64,000 nucleotides of DNA from Nocardia caishijiensis NBRC 108228 (GTDB taxonomy: Bacteria > Actinomycetota > Actinomycetes > Mycobacteriales > Mycobacteriaceae), in the NCBI RefSeq assembly GCF_001612825.1, contig NZ_BDBE01000041.1:121428-185427 (forward strand), read 5' to 3'. The first letter of the stretch is position 1. Every line of letters starts with the position of its first letter. The notes under the pieces are model-generated. The model did not search any database and was not told where the DNA came from. It worked only from the letters and a program-made list of their open reading frames with translations. The translations under genes were made by a program, and so were the position numbers. Below are positions 1-8,550 of the stretch, piece by piece.

Positions 1-2
1 AA

Positions 3-908
3 TTCCTCGTCGCCCTGCGCCCGGGACTGGTCAGTCCGACACTCGCCGCGCAGATGGCCGCGACGTTCCAGCGCCATTCCGGCGGCCGGTTGCTGTTGAA
101 CGTGGTCACCGGTGGCGAACCGCGCGAACAGCAGGCCTACGGCGATTTCCTGGACAAGGAGCAGCGCTACGCGCGGACCGGCGAGTTCCTGCACATCGTG
201 CGCGAACTGTGGCGTTCGACCGAGCCGATCAGCTTCACCGGCGAGCACCTGCGCGTGCGCGACGCCCTGCTCAGCGCCCGGCCCGACCCGGTGCCGCCGG
301 TGTTCTTCGGCGGCTCCTCCGGCCCGGCCGGTCCGGTCGCCGCACGCTACGCCGACACGTACCTGACCTGGGGTGAACCACTCGACGCGGTAGCGAAGAA
401 GCTGGACTGGATCCGTGGGCTCGCCGCGCTCGAAGACCGCTCGGTCGACTTCGGGCTGCGCGTGCACGTGATCACCCGCGACACCGCCGCCGAGGCGTGG
501 GCCGAGGCCGACCGGTTGCTCTCGGGCATCGCGCCCGGCGAGATCGAACGCGTGCAGGCGAGCCTGGCGCGCAGCGAGTCCGAAGGACAGCGGCGAATGG
601 CCCGCCTGCACGACGGACGCACCGACAACCTCGAGATCGCGCCGAACCTGTGGGCGGGTGTCGGCCTGGTGCGCGGCGGAGCGGGCACGGCGTTGGTCGG
701 CTCCCACGCGGAGGTGGCCGAGCGGCTGCTCGAGTACGCCGCGCTCGGGATCGACCACTTCATCCTGTCGGGCTACCCCCATCTCGAGGAGGCGTACTGG
801 TTCGGTGAGGGAGTGCTGCCGATTTTGGAACGGAAAGGGTTGTGGCAGCACCCGTTCCGGGTTGCCGGGCCACCGGTGGTCACCCCGTTCACCGCGGCGG
901 CGCACTGA
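3..908 (+). CDS. ssuD: Alkanesulfonate monooxygenase-like LLM flavin protein, 5' end missing
   Basis: The frame is open from base 3 to the TGA at 906-908 (about 301 codons), so the start lies outside the window. The visible N-terminal part (LRPGLVSPTLAAQMAATF, then VVTGGEP and the FLDKEQRYARTGEF stretch) follows the SsuD pattern closely. Enzymes of this luciferase-like family use FMNH2 supplied by a separate reductase to oxidise small substrates, classically releasing sulfite from alkanesulfonates in the cytoplasm. Actinobacteria carry several paralogues, so the substrate is not certain. No reductase or ABC importer is visible. The last 20 bases overlap the end of the convergent rox gene. Confidence 0.8.
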   Translation, partial: FLVALRPGLVSPTLAAQMAATFQRHSGGRLLLNVVTGGEPREQQAYGDFLDKEQRYARTGEFLHIVRELWRSTEPISFTGEHLRVRDALLSARPDPVPPVFFGGSSGPAGPVAARYADTYLTWGEPLDAVAKKLDWIRGLAALEDRSVDFGLRVHVITRDTAAEAWAEADRLLSGIAPGEIERVQASLARSESEGQRRMARLHDGRTDNLEIAPNLWAGVGLVRGGAGTALVGSHAEVAERLLEYAALGIDHFILSGYPHLEEAYWFGEGVLPILERKGLWQHPFRVAGPPVVTPFTAAAH

Positions 909-2340
909 GGGGGCGGGTCGCGGCGTCGGGTTCGCCGAACCATCGGGTCAGGCTCGTGGCGAGATCGTGCTCACCGTCGCCGACCCAGGCGACATGTCCG
1001 TCCGGGCGGACCAACACGGCGGGTAGGTCGACGGTGTCGTCGATCAGGTGGTCGACCCGGTCGCCCCACCCCGCGACCGACAGTTCACCGGTCGGGTCGA
1101 GCAGGAGAGCGCGCCCCGCGTGCAGATGGTCGTAGAGGCGGCCGTCCGCGACGGCGACATCGGGTAGTCGCCTACCGAGCAGGTCCTGCCCGTCGCCGAG
1201 GTCGTAGCGAACGGCCGTGGCGATGACCTTCTCGATCAGATGCCGGGTGACCCCCTCGAAGTCCATCACCTCCGACAGCAGGCGACGGACGGCCCGGGCG
1301 CCGGGGTCGAGCGAGACCAGCAGCATCTGGGCGCGGGTGTTGTCGAGCACGTCGGCGGCGACCGGACGACGCTCGGCTCCATAGCTGTCCAGCAGGCCCG
1401 GCGGCGCCCAGCCGTCGACCTGGGCGGCCAGCTTCCAACCGAGGTTCATCGCGTCTTGGATGCCGAGGTTGAGGCCCTGGCCGCCGAGGGGCGGGTGGAT
1501 GTGCGCGGCGTCGCCCGCGAGCAGGACGCGGCCGCGGCGGTACCGCTCGGCGAGCCGGGTGGCATCGCCGAACCGCGAGAGCCAGCGTGGCGCGTGCGCC
1601 CCGAGGTCGGTGCCCGCCGTGGCGATCAACTGCTGGCGCAGTTCGTCGAAGGTCGGCGCGACGGTGCGGTCCTCGGCGACACCGGCGGCGGGTACGACCA
1701 CGCGATGGAAGCCGTCGCCGAGCGGGGCGGCGCCGAATCGCAGCTGGGTCCGGCGCACCTCGGTGTTCACGGCGGTGATCGTTTCCGGCGTCGCGGTCAG
1801 TCGCAGCTCGCCGAGCAGGGTGTCGACCCGGCTCGGCTCGCCGGGGAAGGCGATGCCGAGCAGCGAACGCACCGTGCTGCGGCCACCGTCGCAACCGACC
1901 AGGTAGCGCGCGGTGAGAGTGGAACCGTCGGCCAGCTCGGCGGTCACCGTGCGCTCGTCCTGCGCGAGACCGACCAGTTCGGTGCCGCGCCGGATCTCGA
2001 CGCCCAGTGCCACGGCGTGCTCGGTGAGCAGACGCTCGGTGACGGTCTGCGCGAGGCCGAGCACGAACGGGTAGGTGGTATCCAACCCGGTGGGCTGAGG
2101 TTTGGCGATCCCGGCGAAGTACCCGCCGAGCGGATGTCGCGTGCCGAGCGCGAGAAACCGATCGACCAGACCACGTTGCGCCAAGACCTCGAGGCTGCGG
2201 GCGTGCAGACCCAGCGCCCGCACGACCGGCGTCGGCGCGGACTCCCGATCCAACACCACCACCCGAACACCCCGCAACCGGAGCTCCCCGGCCAGCATCA
2301 TCCCTGTCGGGCCCGCACCGACCACGATCACGTCGATCAT
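889..2340 (-). CDS. rox: Rifampicin monooxygenase (group A FAD-dependent hydroxylase)
   Basis: A 483-residue class A flavoprotein monooxygenase. Residues 8-13 are the FAD-binding GAGPTG, a DGGRSTVR segment follows in the middle, and GDAAHIHPP near residue 275 contacts the flavin. The opening MIDVIVVGAGPTG and the RSLEVLAQRGL and GGYFAGI segments resemble Nocardia Rox, which uses NADPH and O2 to hydroxylate rifampicin at its naphthyl ring and start its decomposition. The ATG at 2340 was chosen because an AGAGGTGG ribosome site sits five bases upstream and the FAD motif begins at once; the frame runs on upstream without homology. A rifampicin-associated element lies about 60 bases upstream. General aromatic hydroxylase is the alternative, but the element argues for Rox. 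Confidence 0.82.
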   Translation of the reverse strand: MIDVIVVGAGPTGMMLAGELRLRGVRVVVLDRESAPTPVVRALGLHARSLEVLAQRGLVDRFLALGTRHPLGGYFAGIAKPQPTGLDTTYPFVLGLAQTVTERLLTEHAVALGVEIRRGTELVGLAQDERTVTAELADGSTLTARYLVGCDGGRSTVRSLLGIAFPGEPSRVDTLLGELRLTATPETITAVNTEVRRTQLRFGAAPLGDGFHRVVVPAAGVAEDRTVAPTFDELRQQLIATAGTDLGAHAPRWLSRFGDATRLAERYRRGRVLLAGDAAHIHPPLGGQGLNLGIQDAMNLGWKLAAQVDGWAPPGLLDSYGAERRPVAADVLDNTRAQMLLVSLDPGARAVRRLLSEVMDFEGVTRHLIEKVIATAVRYDLGDGQDLLGRRLPDVAVADGRLYDHLHAGRALLLDPTGELSVAGWGDRVDHLIDDTVDLPAVLVRPDGHVAWVGDGEHDLATSLTRWFGEPDAATRPLSAPPR

Positions 2341-2399
2341 CGATCCACCTCTGTTTCCGCTGGTCACACACTCAGGCAGGCGATTGTGCAGGACGACCG

Positions 2400-2418
2400 G
2401 GGGCTTGTGGCAAGACCC
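2400..2418 (-). promoter_or_regulatory. Rifampicin-associated element (RAE) upstream of rox
   Basis: The 19 bases GGGGCTTGTGGCAAGACCC match 17 of 19 positions of the RAE as I remember it (GGGGCTTGCGGCAAGGCCC), an imperfect inverted repeat found before rifampin-inactivating genes in actinomycetes. It ends 60 bases before the rox start codon. On the minus strand it contains TTGCCA, which could act as a -35 box, with CACAAT 19 bases further on as a poor -10 candidate. Confidence 0.75.
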
Positions 2419-2955
2419 GGGGTGCGCTATATGTTGAGAGTGGCAGGGAGCGCTTCGGCCTCCTTGCCATTGTTTGTGCCCGGACACTCTCCGTCGCCGC
2501 CGAGGCTTGCGGTCCGCCCATGACCGTGCCCGAATCCATCGTCGAACAGGCCGCGCGACGCGCCCCGCCTCGGGACCGTGCCGGAACTCCTCCTCGGCTT
2601 GCCCGCGCGATGTGCCCTGAACCGAGATCGATCGAGTAGCCCCATCACGCGATGGTGGGCCGATCACGGCCGGAACAGTGCACTCGATGCATGGACGCAC
2701 GCGATGTGAGTAACCGAGGATTCCGCGTGTGCGGCGAGGGCGAATTCGCCGCGACCTGCACGATCACGACGTTCGCCGTACGCGAGGTTATCCGGCTGTC
2801 ACTGCTCGCCCGCACGCCGTGCACCGCGCATACCCACTCCCCCAACCGATTTCGGCACCGAGTGCAGCGGCGGTTCCACGTGAATCAGGGCTCTACCGGC
2901 GGTTTCGCACCGATGCCTGAACGCTCGTCCAGCCCGGCGGCGATACGCTCGCGAC
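2419..2955. other. Intergenic region without a recognisable gene
   Basis: About 540 bases between the rox control region and the HAD phosphatase. Short frames exist on both strands, but none has a convincing ribosome site, high-GC codon bias or a recognisable motif. GC is somewhat lower than in the genes around it. It presumably holds the HAD promoter; I see no clear hairpin terminator or RNA gene. Confidence 0.5.
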
Positions 2956-3564
2956 GTGACCATCACCGTGGGCTTCGACCTGGACATGACGCTCATCGAC
3001 TCGCGGCCGGGCGTGGCCGTGGCGATCGACACGCTCGCGCAGGAGTTCGACCTGCCGATGATCGGCGCGCGTTTCGCCGAGCACCTCGGCCCACCGCTGG
3101 CGACCCTGCTCGGTGACGCGGGCGCACCCGACGACCTCGTGCCGCATCTGGTCACCCGGTACCGCGAGCTGTATCCCGATGTCATCGCGAGCATCCCGGC
3201 CCTGCCCGGCGCGGGCGACGCGCTCGACGTGGTACGGGCGGACGGTGGGCGCGCCCTCGTCGTCACCGGCAAATACGAACCGCACGCCCGTCTGCATGTG
3301 GAACATCTGGGGTGGGACGTGGACCGGGTGGCTGGTGATCTGTGGTCCACCGGGAAAGCGGCGGTGCTGCGCGAGGAAGCGGCGACGATCTTCGTCGGCG
3401 ATCACGCCGGTGACATGCGCGGCGCGAAGGCGGCGGGCGCGTTCGCGGTCGGCGTCACGACCGGCCCCTACGATGCCGACGGCCTGCGCGCGGCCGGTGC
3501 CGACGTGGTGCTCGACGATCTCACCCGATTCGCGGACTGGCTGGCCGGTCACACCGCCGGGTGA
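2956..3564 (+). CDS. HAD-superfamily hydrolase, phosphoglycolate phosphatase-like
   Basis: A 202-residue haloacid dehalogenase-type phosphatase. The nucleophile and acid aspartates are D8 and D10 in DLDMT. A small cap domain covers roughly residues 15-85. The motif III lysine is in STGKAAV and the metal-binding motif IV is GDHAGDMRGAKAAG. This arrangement is that of phosphoglycolate phosphatase (Gph) and pyrophosphatase (PpaX)-type enzymes that hydrolyse small phosphate esters in the cytoplasm. The start is GTG at 2956, directly before the conserved first beta strand. It stands alone 65 bases upstream of a methyltransferase gene, and the substrate cannot be told from sequence. Confidence 0.8.
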   Translation: MTITVGFDLDMTLIDSRPGVAVAIDTLAQEFDLPMIGARFAEHLGPPLATLLGDAGAPDDLVPHLVTRYRELYPDVIASIPALPGAGDALDVVRADGGRALVVTGKYEPHARLHVEHLGWDVDRVAGDLWSTGKAAVLREEAATIFVGDHAGDMRGAKAAGAFAVGVTTGPYDADGLRAAGADVVLDDLTRFADWLAGHTAG

Positions 3565-3629
3565 TCCGCGAAAACGCCTGTGCGGCGAATCTTTCGGAAC
3601 CCTGCGGCCCGCACGGGCGTTGACGGGTC

Positions 3630-4211
3630 ATGTCGACGGACCCCTACTGGAACCACAACACGCACTACCACCCCTGGCTGCTCGAACAGGTGCCCGCGCA
3701 CGCCCGCACCGCCCTCGATATCGGTTGCGGCGACGGCCTGCTCGCCCGCAAACTCGCCGCCCGCTGTGACGCGGTGCTCGGCATCGACATCGACCCCGAA
3801 GTCATCGCGAACGCACCGTCGACACCCCACGTGCACCTGGACAAGGCCGACTTCCGCGACCTCGACGACACCTTCGACATGGTGACCGCCGTCGCCACCC
3901 TGCACCACGTCCCCGTCCGTGAGGGCATGGCGGCGCTGCGCGATCTCGTCGCCCCTGGCGGCACACTCGCGGTGGTCGGGCTCTGGAAGATGCACCCGCT
4001 CACCGACATCGGCTACCTCCCGCTGCTACCGGTCGTCCGGGCCACCGACAGTCGTCATCGCCGCGAAGCAGGCGGACCGAACGCGACGATCCGGGACCCG
4101 GCGGAAACGCTCGGCGAAATCCGGCGGGCCGCCCGGGAATTCCTGCCCGGTGCGCAGATCCGCCGTCGCCTGTTGTGGCGGTACACGCTGCTGTGGCGAC
4201 GGCCCCGCTGA
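3630..4211 (+). CDS. Class I SAM-dependent methyltransferase
   Basis: A 193-residue protein with the Rossmann methyltransferase pattern. Motif I is LDIGCGDGLLARKLA (residues 29-43), the acidic residue after strand 2 is in GIDIDPE, and VATLHHVP provides the motif IV/V region. It resembles the Methyltransf_11/25 group that methylates small molecules; no substrate-specific feature is visible. The N-terminal DPYWNHNTHYHPWLL segment is typical of a common actinobacterial branch. The gene lies downstream of the HAD phosphatase with its own space of 65 bases, so co-transcription is possible but not shown. Confidence 0.8.
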   Translation: MSTDPYWNHNTHYHPWLLEQVPAHARTALDIGCGDGLLARKLAARCDAVLGIDIDPEVIANAPSTPHVHLDKADFRDLDDTFDMVTAVATLHHVPVREGMAALRDLVAPGGTLAVVGLWKMHPLTDIGYLPLLPVVRATDSRHRREAGGPNATIRDPAETLGEIRRAAREFLPGAQIRRRLLWRYTLLWRRPR

Positions 4212-4553
4212 GCTTCACTCCTGAACACGACGGGCACAGGCGCGGACAAACCCGCTGCCCCTTCACCTTGGAACGCAACGGCCGGGCGCGGACGAGCGTG
4301 CACGATTCATGGCGACGGTCGGAGCGGGACGAACGGCAGCGCTCACAGGTGGCGGCTGGCCGTTGTGTTCCGCGCCGATCCAGCGTGTCGCCCATCGCCT
4401 GGTCGCCGTCTGTGATCTGAATCGCAGTTGCTCAACTCGCCACGGTCGGCGGCGCGAACCCGGTGATACAGTCCGGCCAGTTTTTCGACGGGGAGGGATT
4501 CTCATCAGCACAACGCCGACAGTTCTGTGGCGCACGAGGTTCGGAGCGCCGCT
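4212..4553. other. Intergenic region before the DUF4247 cassette
   Basis: About 340 bases with no frame that shows normal codon bias. It separates the methyltransferase from the DUF4247/DUF350/SpeE-like genes and should contain their promoter. I could not find a convincing -35/-10 pair with normal spacing, nor a strong terminator hairpin. Confidence 0.45.
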
Positions 4554-4994
4554 GTGACCAGGACCCGATGGATCGTGGTCGGCATCCTGGCCGCCGTCGT
4601 CGCGGTGATCGTCGCGGTGGTCACCGTCGTCGCGGTGACCGGGCCCGAGGACCCTCGCGAGTTCGTCGCCGAGAAGTACCAGCGGGCGCGCCAACTCGAC
4701 CAGGCCAACGACGGTCTCGCCTTCACCACGGCGGCCGCGCCCGCCGCGGTCGCCGCCGCCATCGCCAAGGCCACCGAGCCGCGCGACCGGCGCAACACCG
4801 GCGACAACCACTACCTGCGGTTCGACAAGGACCTCATCGCGGTGTCGCCGCACGCGGGTGGCTCGCTCGTGCTGGTCGACAGCTGGGCCAACGGCACCCG
4901 CCGCCACCACTCGCACACCAGCACCTACGGCTGGACCAGCGGTTCCGCGGCGGGCGACTACCGCGGCGGCGGCAGCGACAGCGGCGGCAAGTAG
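4554..4994 (+). CDS. DUF4247-type membrane-anchored protein
   Basis: A 146-residue protein with one hydrophobic segment at about residues 6-28 (a signal anchor, so most of the protein is probably outside the membrane). A globular region with EKYQRARQLDQ and GDNHYLRFDKD follows, and the tail is Gly/Ser-rich, ending GGGSDSGGK. The layout and the neighbours (a DUF350 membrane protein and a spermidine-synthase homologue) identify the DUF4247 family, whose function is unknown. The GTG at 4554 places the hydrophobic segment directly at the N terminus; an in-frame GTG at 4527 would add nine residues. The short Gly-rich tail ending in Lys is notable. Confidence 0.7.
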   Translation: MTRTRWIVVGILAAVVAVIVAVVTVVAVTGPEDPREFVAEKYQRARQLDQANDGLAFTTAAAPAAVAAAIAKATEPRDRRNTGDNHYLRFDKDLIAVSPHAGGSLVLVDSWANGTRRHHSHTSTYGWTSGSAAGDYRGGGSDSGGK

Positions 4995-5036
4995 TTCATT
5001 CGGGGCATCTCGCCTCACAAGCACAGGAGGACACTC

Positions 5037-5462
5037 ATGCTCGCCGAACTGGGGGCGGACGCGGGCGCCGCGCTCGCCTATTCCGCGGTGGGAATCGTGT
5101 TGATGGCCGTCGGATTCGGGCTCGTCGACCTACTCACCCCGGGCGACCTGCGCGCCCAGATCTGGATCGAACGCAACCGCAACGCCGCGATCCTGCTGGC
5201 CTCGAACCTGTTCGGCACCGGCATCATCGTCGCCACCGCCATCTGGACCTCCGACGGGGAGATCCTCAAGGCGCTGCTGGCGAGCGCGGTGTACGGCGTG
5301 ATCGGGCTGGCCGCGATGGCGTTGGCGTTCGTGCTGCTCGACGCGCTCACCCCGGGTGATTTCCGGACCGTGGTCGCCGATCCCGAACCGCACCCGGCGG
5401 TCTGGGTGACCGCGTCCGCGCATGTCGCCGTCGCGCTGGTGGTGGCCGCGGGCCTCACCTGA
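5037..5462 (+). CDS. DUF350 family membrane protein
   Basis: A 141-residue, very hydrophobic protein with about four membrane spans. It is an internal duplication: each half is two helices, with a loop containing DLLTPGDLRAQ after the first pair and DALTPGDFRTV after the second, the pattern of the DUF350 family. The role is unknown; members are small polytopic proteins of the cytoplasmic membrane. An AGGAGG ribosome site precedes the ATG. The stop codon overlaps the start of the SpeE-like gene as TGATG, so the two are very probably translated together. Confidence 0.85.
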   Translation: MLAELGADAGAALAYSAVGIVLMAVGFGLVDLLTPGDLRAQIWIERNRNAAILLASNLFGTGIIVATAIWTSDGEILKALLASAVYGVIGLAAMALAFVLLDALTPGDFRTVVADPEPHPAVWVTASAHVAVALVVAAGLT

Positions 5463-6991
5463 TGCCCACCCACCGCCTGGCCCGGGCGGCGCTGCTGGCG
5501 ACGGTCTTCGTCTGCGCCGCCTGTGGTCTGGTGTACGAGCTGTCGCTGGTGACCCTCGGCAGCTACCTGATCGGTGACACCGCCGCGCAGGCCTCGATCA
5601 CGTTGAGCGTGATGGTGTGCGCGATGGGTGTGGGCGCGTTGATCGCCAAACCGCTGCGCCCGCACGCCGCCGCCGCGTTCGTCGCGGTGGAATTGGCACT
5701 GGCGGTGATCGGCGGGTTGTCGGTCGCGGCGCTCTACGCCAGCTACGCCTGGCTCAATGTGTACACCGCCGCGCTCGTCGTCGCGGCGGCGGTGATCGGG
5801 ATGCTCGTCGGTGCCGAGATCCCGCTGCTGATGGAACTGTTGCAGCAGGTGCGCAAGCAGGAGGCCAGCAGTGCGGTGGCCGACCTGTTCGCCGCCGACT
5901 ACGTGGGCGCGCTGCTGGGTGGACTCGCGTTCCCGTTCCTGCTGCTGCCGGTGTTCGGGCAGATCCGGGGCAGCCTCGTGGTTGGTGTGGTGAACGCGAT
6001 CGCCGGTCTGGCATTGGCGTTCTTCTTCTTTCGCGACCGGATGACCCGCGCCGCCCGGCACACACTGATCGCCACCACCGCCGTGGTCGCCTGCGGCCTG
6101 TCGGGCGCCTACCTGTACGCCGACCGGTTCGAGGCCACCGCGCAGCAGGCGCTGTTCGCGCATCCGATCGTGTGGCAGACCCGCACGCCCTACCAGCAGA
6201 TCGTGCTCACCGAGTCGTTCTCGCCGTTCGCCACCACCGACACCCGGCTGTTCCTCAACGGCGGCCTGCAGTTCTCCTCGGTCGACGAGTACCGCTATCA
6301 CGAGGCGCTGGTGCATCCGGTCCTCGCCGGGACGCGCCGATCGGTACTGGTTCTCGGTGGCGGCGACGGGCTCGCCCTGCGGGAGATCCTGCGCTACCCC
6401 GACGTGGAGCAGGTCACCCTGGTCGAGCTCGACCCCGCGATGATCGAGTTGGCCCGCACCGACGACCGGCTCACCGAGCTGAACCGGAACGCCTTCGACG
6501 ACCCGAGGGTGCGGGTGGTCAACGCCGACGCGTTCAACTGGTTGCGCGGTGCGCCAGGGCTTTTCGACGCGGTGATCGTCGACCTGCCCGACCCCGACCA
6601 GACCTCGGTCGCCAAGCTGTACTCGCAGGAGTTCTACGCGATGACCGCGAGCGTGCTCACCCCCGGCGCCCGCGTGGTGGTGCAGTCCGGCTCACCGTTC
6701 TTCGCACCCCGCTCCTTCTGGACCATCGATGCCACCCTGCGCGCCGCGGGCCTGCGCACCACCCCATTCCACGTGGACGTCCCGAGTTTCGGCGACTGGG
6801 GCTTCATCCTCGCGGCGGTGGGCGAGCGCCCACCCGCCACCCTGCGCTCCCCCGCTCCCCTGCGCTCGCTGGACGACACCACCTTGGCCGCCGCCACCGT
6901 CTTCCCCCCGGACCGCCGCGCGCAGGACCCCGCGGTCTCCACCCTCATGCACCCGGTGATCCTCGATCTCCAACGCCAGGAATGGCGCTGA
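5462..6991 (+). CDS. Membrane-bound spermidine synthase-like (polyamine aminopropyltransferase) protein
   Basis: A 509-residue fusion. Residues 1 to about 215 form six or seven membrane helices and the remainder is a spermidine synthase fold. The SAM-type nucleotide site is LVLGGGDGLALRE (near residue 297), followed by VELDPAMIELAR; the catalytic-region aspartates are in VDLPDPD, and LYSQEFY is the conserved segment after them. Classical enzymes transfer an aminopropyl group from decarboxylated SAM to putrescine. For this membrane branch, next to DUF350 and DUF4247, the acceptor is not known. No SAM decarboxylase gene is in the window. It is the third gene of a tight cassette. Confidence 0.82.
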   Translation: MPTHRLARAALLATVFVCAACGLVYELSLVTLGSYLIGDTAAQASITLSVMVCAMGVGALIAKPLRPHAAAAFVAVELALAVIGGLSVAALYASYAWLNVYTAALVVAAAVIGMLVGAEIPLLMELLQQVRKQEASSAVADLFAADYVGALLGGLAFPFLLLPVFGQIRGSLVVGVVNAIAGLALAFFFFRDRMTRAARHTLIATTAVVACGLSGAYLYADRFEATAQQALFAHPIVWQTRTPYQQIVLTESFSPFATTDTRLFLNGGLQFSSVDEYRYHEALVHPVLAGTRRSVLVLGGGDGLALREILRYPDVEQVTLVELDPAMIELARTDDRLTELNRNAFDDPRVRVVNADAFNWLRGAPGLFDAVIVDLPDPDQTSVAKLYSQEFYAMTASVLTPGARVVVQSGSPFFAPRSFWTIDATLRAAGLRTTPFHVDVPSFGDWGFILAAVGERPPATLRSPAPLRSLDDTTLAAATVFPPDRRAQDPAVSTLMHPVILDLQRQEWR

Positions 6992-7088
6992 CCCTCCACC
7001 CCCGCCCGAGCCGAATTCGCTCCGACGGCCGACCCTGGTGCAGGGTGAACCTGGTCCGGCACTGACCGACCGGCACGTGGACTGTGAT

Positions 7089-7343
7089 TCAGACGCAGGC
7101 CAATTGGGTTCCCAGGACGACCAGGGCGAGCGTCGCGGCCGAGGCCGACAGCGTGCGCCAGTGTTCGCGCATTCCGCGGGTGGCCACCTCGGCGCGTCCA
7201 CGGATCCAGGTCGCCACGGAGCGGGCGGTGCCGAACCTCGGTGCGGCGACCAAGGGCACCGCAGGAAGCGAGTCACGCGACGGGCGGCGTCTGAACCGCC
7301 GGAACATACCGATGACGGTCAGGAACAGCGCAGTGACGAGCAT
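7089..7343 (-). CDS. Small hypothetical membrane protein
   Basis: An 84-residue frame starting at the ATG at 7343, preceded by a GGGGGA ribosome site, 17 bases after the stop of the SDR gene. It has a hydrophobic N-terminal segment (MLVTALFLTVIGMF), a basic RRFRRRPSRD stretch, a polar middle and a second hydrophobic segment near the C terminus (ATLALVVLGTQLA). I do not recognise a family. The position suggests co-transcription with the SDR gene. A longer frame continues upstream inside the SDR gene but looks like a shadow. Confidence 0.45.
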   Translation of the reverse strand: MLVTALFLTVIGMFRRFRRRPSRDSLPAVPLVAAPRFGTARSVATWIRGRAEVATRGMREHWRTLSASAATLALVVLGTQLACV

Positions 7344-7360
7344 GGTGATCCCCCGCCCGC

Positions 7361-8437
7361 TCAGTGGGTTCCGGCGGCGACGCCGGGCGCTGATCGTCGC
7401 GCGCCCGGTGCGGTGACGACACCGAAGGCGATCAGGCTGTCGGCGGTGTCGCGGATCGTCTCCCGCACGGGGCGCATGGTCCAGCCGAGTTCGCGGCGGG
7501 CCTTCTCGGCACTCACCCGTTCGGCGCGATCCAGGACGGGGACGGTCAGGCGGACGGTCTTGTCGAAGACCGCGACCAGGCGGACCACAATGTTGGGCAG
7601 GACTCGCGTCGGTACCCGGAATCCCTTGGCACCGAAGTCGCGGGCGAGCAGATTCGCCAGCTCCGCCATCCACAGCGGCTCACCGCCGCAGATGTAGCGG
7701 TTGCCCGCCGCCTCGGGCACTTCCATGGCCAGCCGGTGGGCGACGGCGAGGTCGCGCACGTCGACCGGAGACCAGCCCGTGCGAACCGAACCAGGCACAT
7801 CGCGGGCGAGCAGACGCTGGATCGCCACGTGGGAGGTGCTGATCCGGGGCTCGAGCAATGGCCCGAGAATCATGCCGGGGTTCACCACGACCAATTCGAG
7901 ATCGCTGGCGTCCCCGAGCGATTCGACGTAGTCCCACGCCGCGCGCTCCGCGAGGGTCTTGCTCTTCTGGTACGCCGGAATCCGGTCGACGACCGACCAG
8001 TCGTTCTCGGTTCGCACATTCTCGTTGTCGTGGCCGTAGGCGATCGCCGCCACCGACGAGGTGAGCACGACCCGGCGCACCCCGGCCGCCGCTGCCGCGC
8101 GCAACACCCGCAGTGTCCCCTGCACGGCGGGCCGGATGAGGTCCTGTTCGTCCTCGGGCGGGCTGTCGGGGAACGGGGAGGCGACGTGCAGCACCGTGTC
8201 GCAGCCGACCACGGCCTCGGCCCAGCCCGCGTCGTCGTCGAGCGTCGCGGCGACGAATTCGAGATCGGCACCGGTGCGCCGGGCCAGCTCGGTCAGGTGG
8301 GCGCGCTTGGCGGTGGCGTCCAGATCGCGCACGGTGCCACGCACCGCGTATCCGTGGTCGAGCAGTTCGGCGACGCAGTGCCCGGCGACGAAGCCGGTGG
8401 CGCCGGTGACGAGAACCCTTGCGGTCATGGTGTTCAT
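7361..8437 (-). CDS. NAD-dependent epimerase/dehydratase family (extended SDR, dihydroflavonol reductase-like)
   Basis: About 358 residues. The nucleotide-binding motif GATGFVAGH is at the N terminus, the catalytic Tyr-Lys pair is YQKSK, and TSSVAAIAYG supplies the conserved serine. This is the DFR/cinnamyl-CoA-reductase-like subfamily, which reduces ketones or aldehydes with NAD(P)H. The ATG at 8437 (MNTMTARV) was preferred over the longer frame to 8461; ATG at 8428 is equally possible. It is divergent from a TetR regulator, with a palindrome between them, which suggests that regulator controls it. Substrate unknown. Confidence 0.82.
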   Translation of the reverse strand: MNTMTARVLVTGATGFVAGHCVAELLDHGYAVRGTVRDLDATAKRAHLTELARRTGADLEFVAATLDDDAGWAEAVVGCDTVLHVASPFPDSPPEDEQDLIRPAVQGTLRVLRAAAAAGVRRVVLTSSVAAIAYGHDNENVRTENDWSVVDRIPAYQKSKTLAERAAWDYVESLGDASDLELVVVNPGMILGPLLEPRISTSHVAIQRLLARDVPGSVRTGWSPVDVRDLAVAHRLAMEVPEAAGNRYICGGEPLWMAELANLLARDFGAKGFRVPTRVLPNIVVRLVAVFDKTVRLTVPVLDRAERVSAEKARRELGWTMRPVRETIRDTADSLIAFGVVTAPGARRSAPGVAAGTH

Positions 8438-8469
8438 CCGTTTCACTCGGAGAAGCCCCACCCATCTGA

Positions 8470-8496
8470 GCGGTGCTCAGATAATCTAAGCACCGC
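8470..8496. promoter_or_regulatory. 27-bp near-perfect palindrome, probable TetR operator
   Basis: Arms GCGGTGCT (8470-8477) and AGCACCGC (8489-8496) are exact inverted repeats. The 11-base centre is itself a palindrome (AGATAATCT), leaving only one mismatched pair in the dyad. It lies 33 bases before the SDR start and 54 bases before the TetR start, the usual place for an operator of a divergently transcribed TetR-family repressor. Confidence 0.75.
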
Positions 8497-8550
8497 ATAG
8501 ATGCGCTGTCCAGTGGCAATTTCGTCCGACCAGTCGCTTAGGCTCGGAGA

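Noticed and set aside
2645..3116. Short frames in the gap between rox and the HAD phosphatase
   Set aside because: Translations are low in hydrophobic patterning, lack ribosome sites and partly overlap the HAD gene in another frame.
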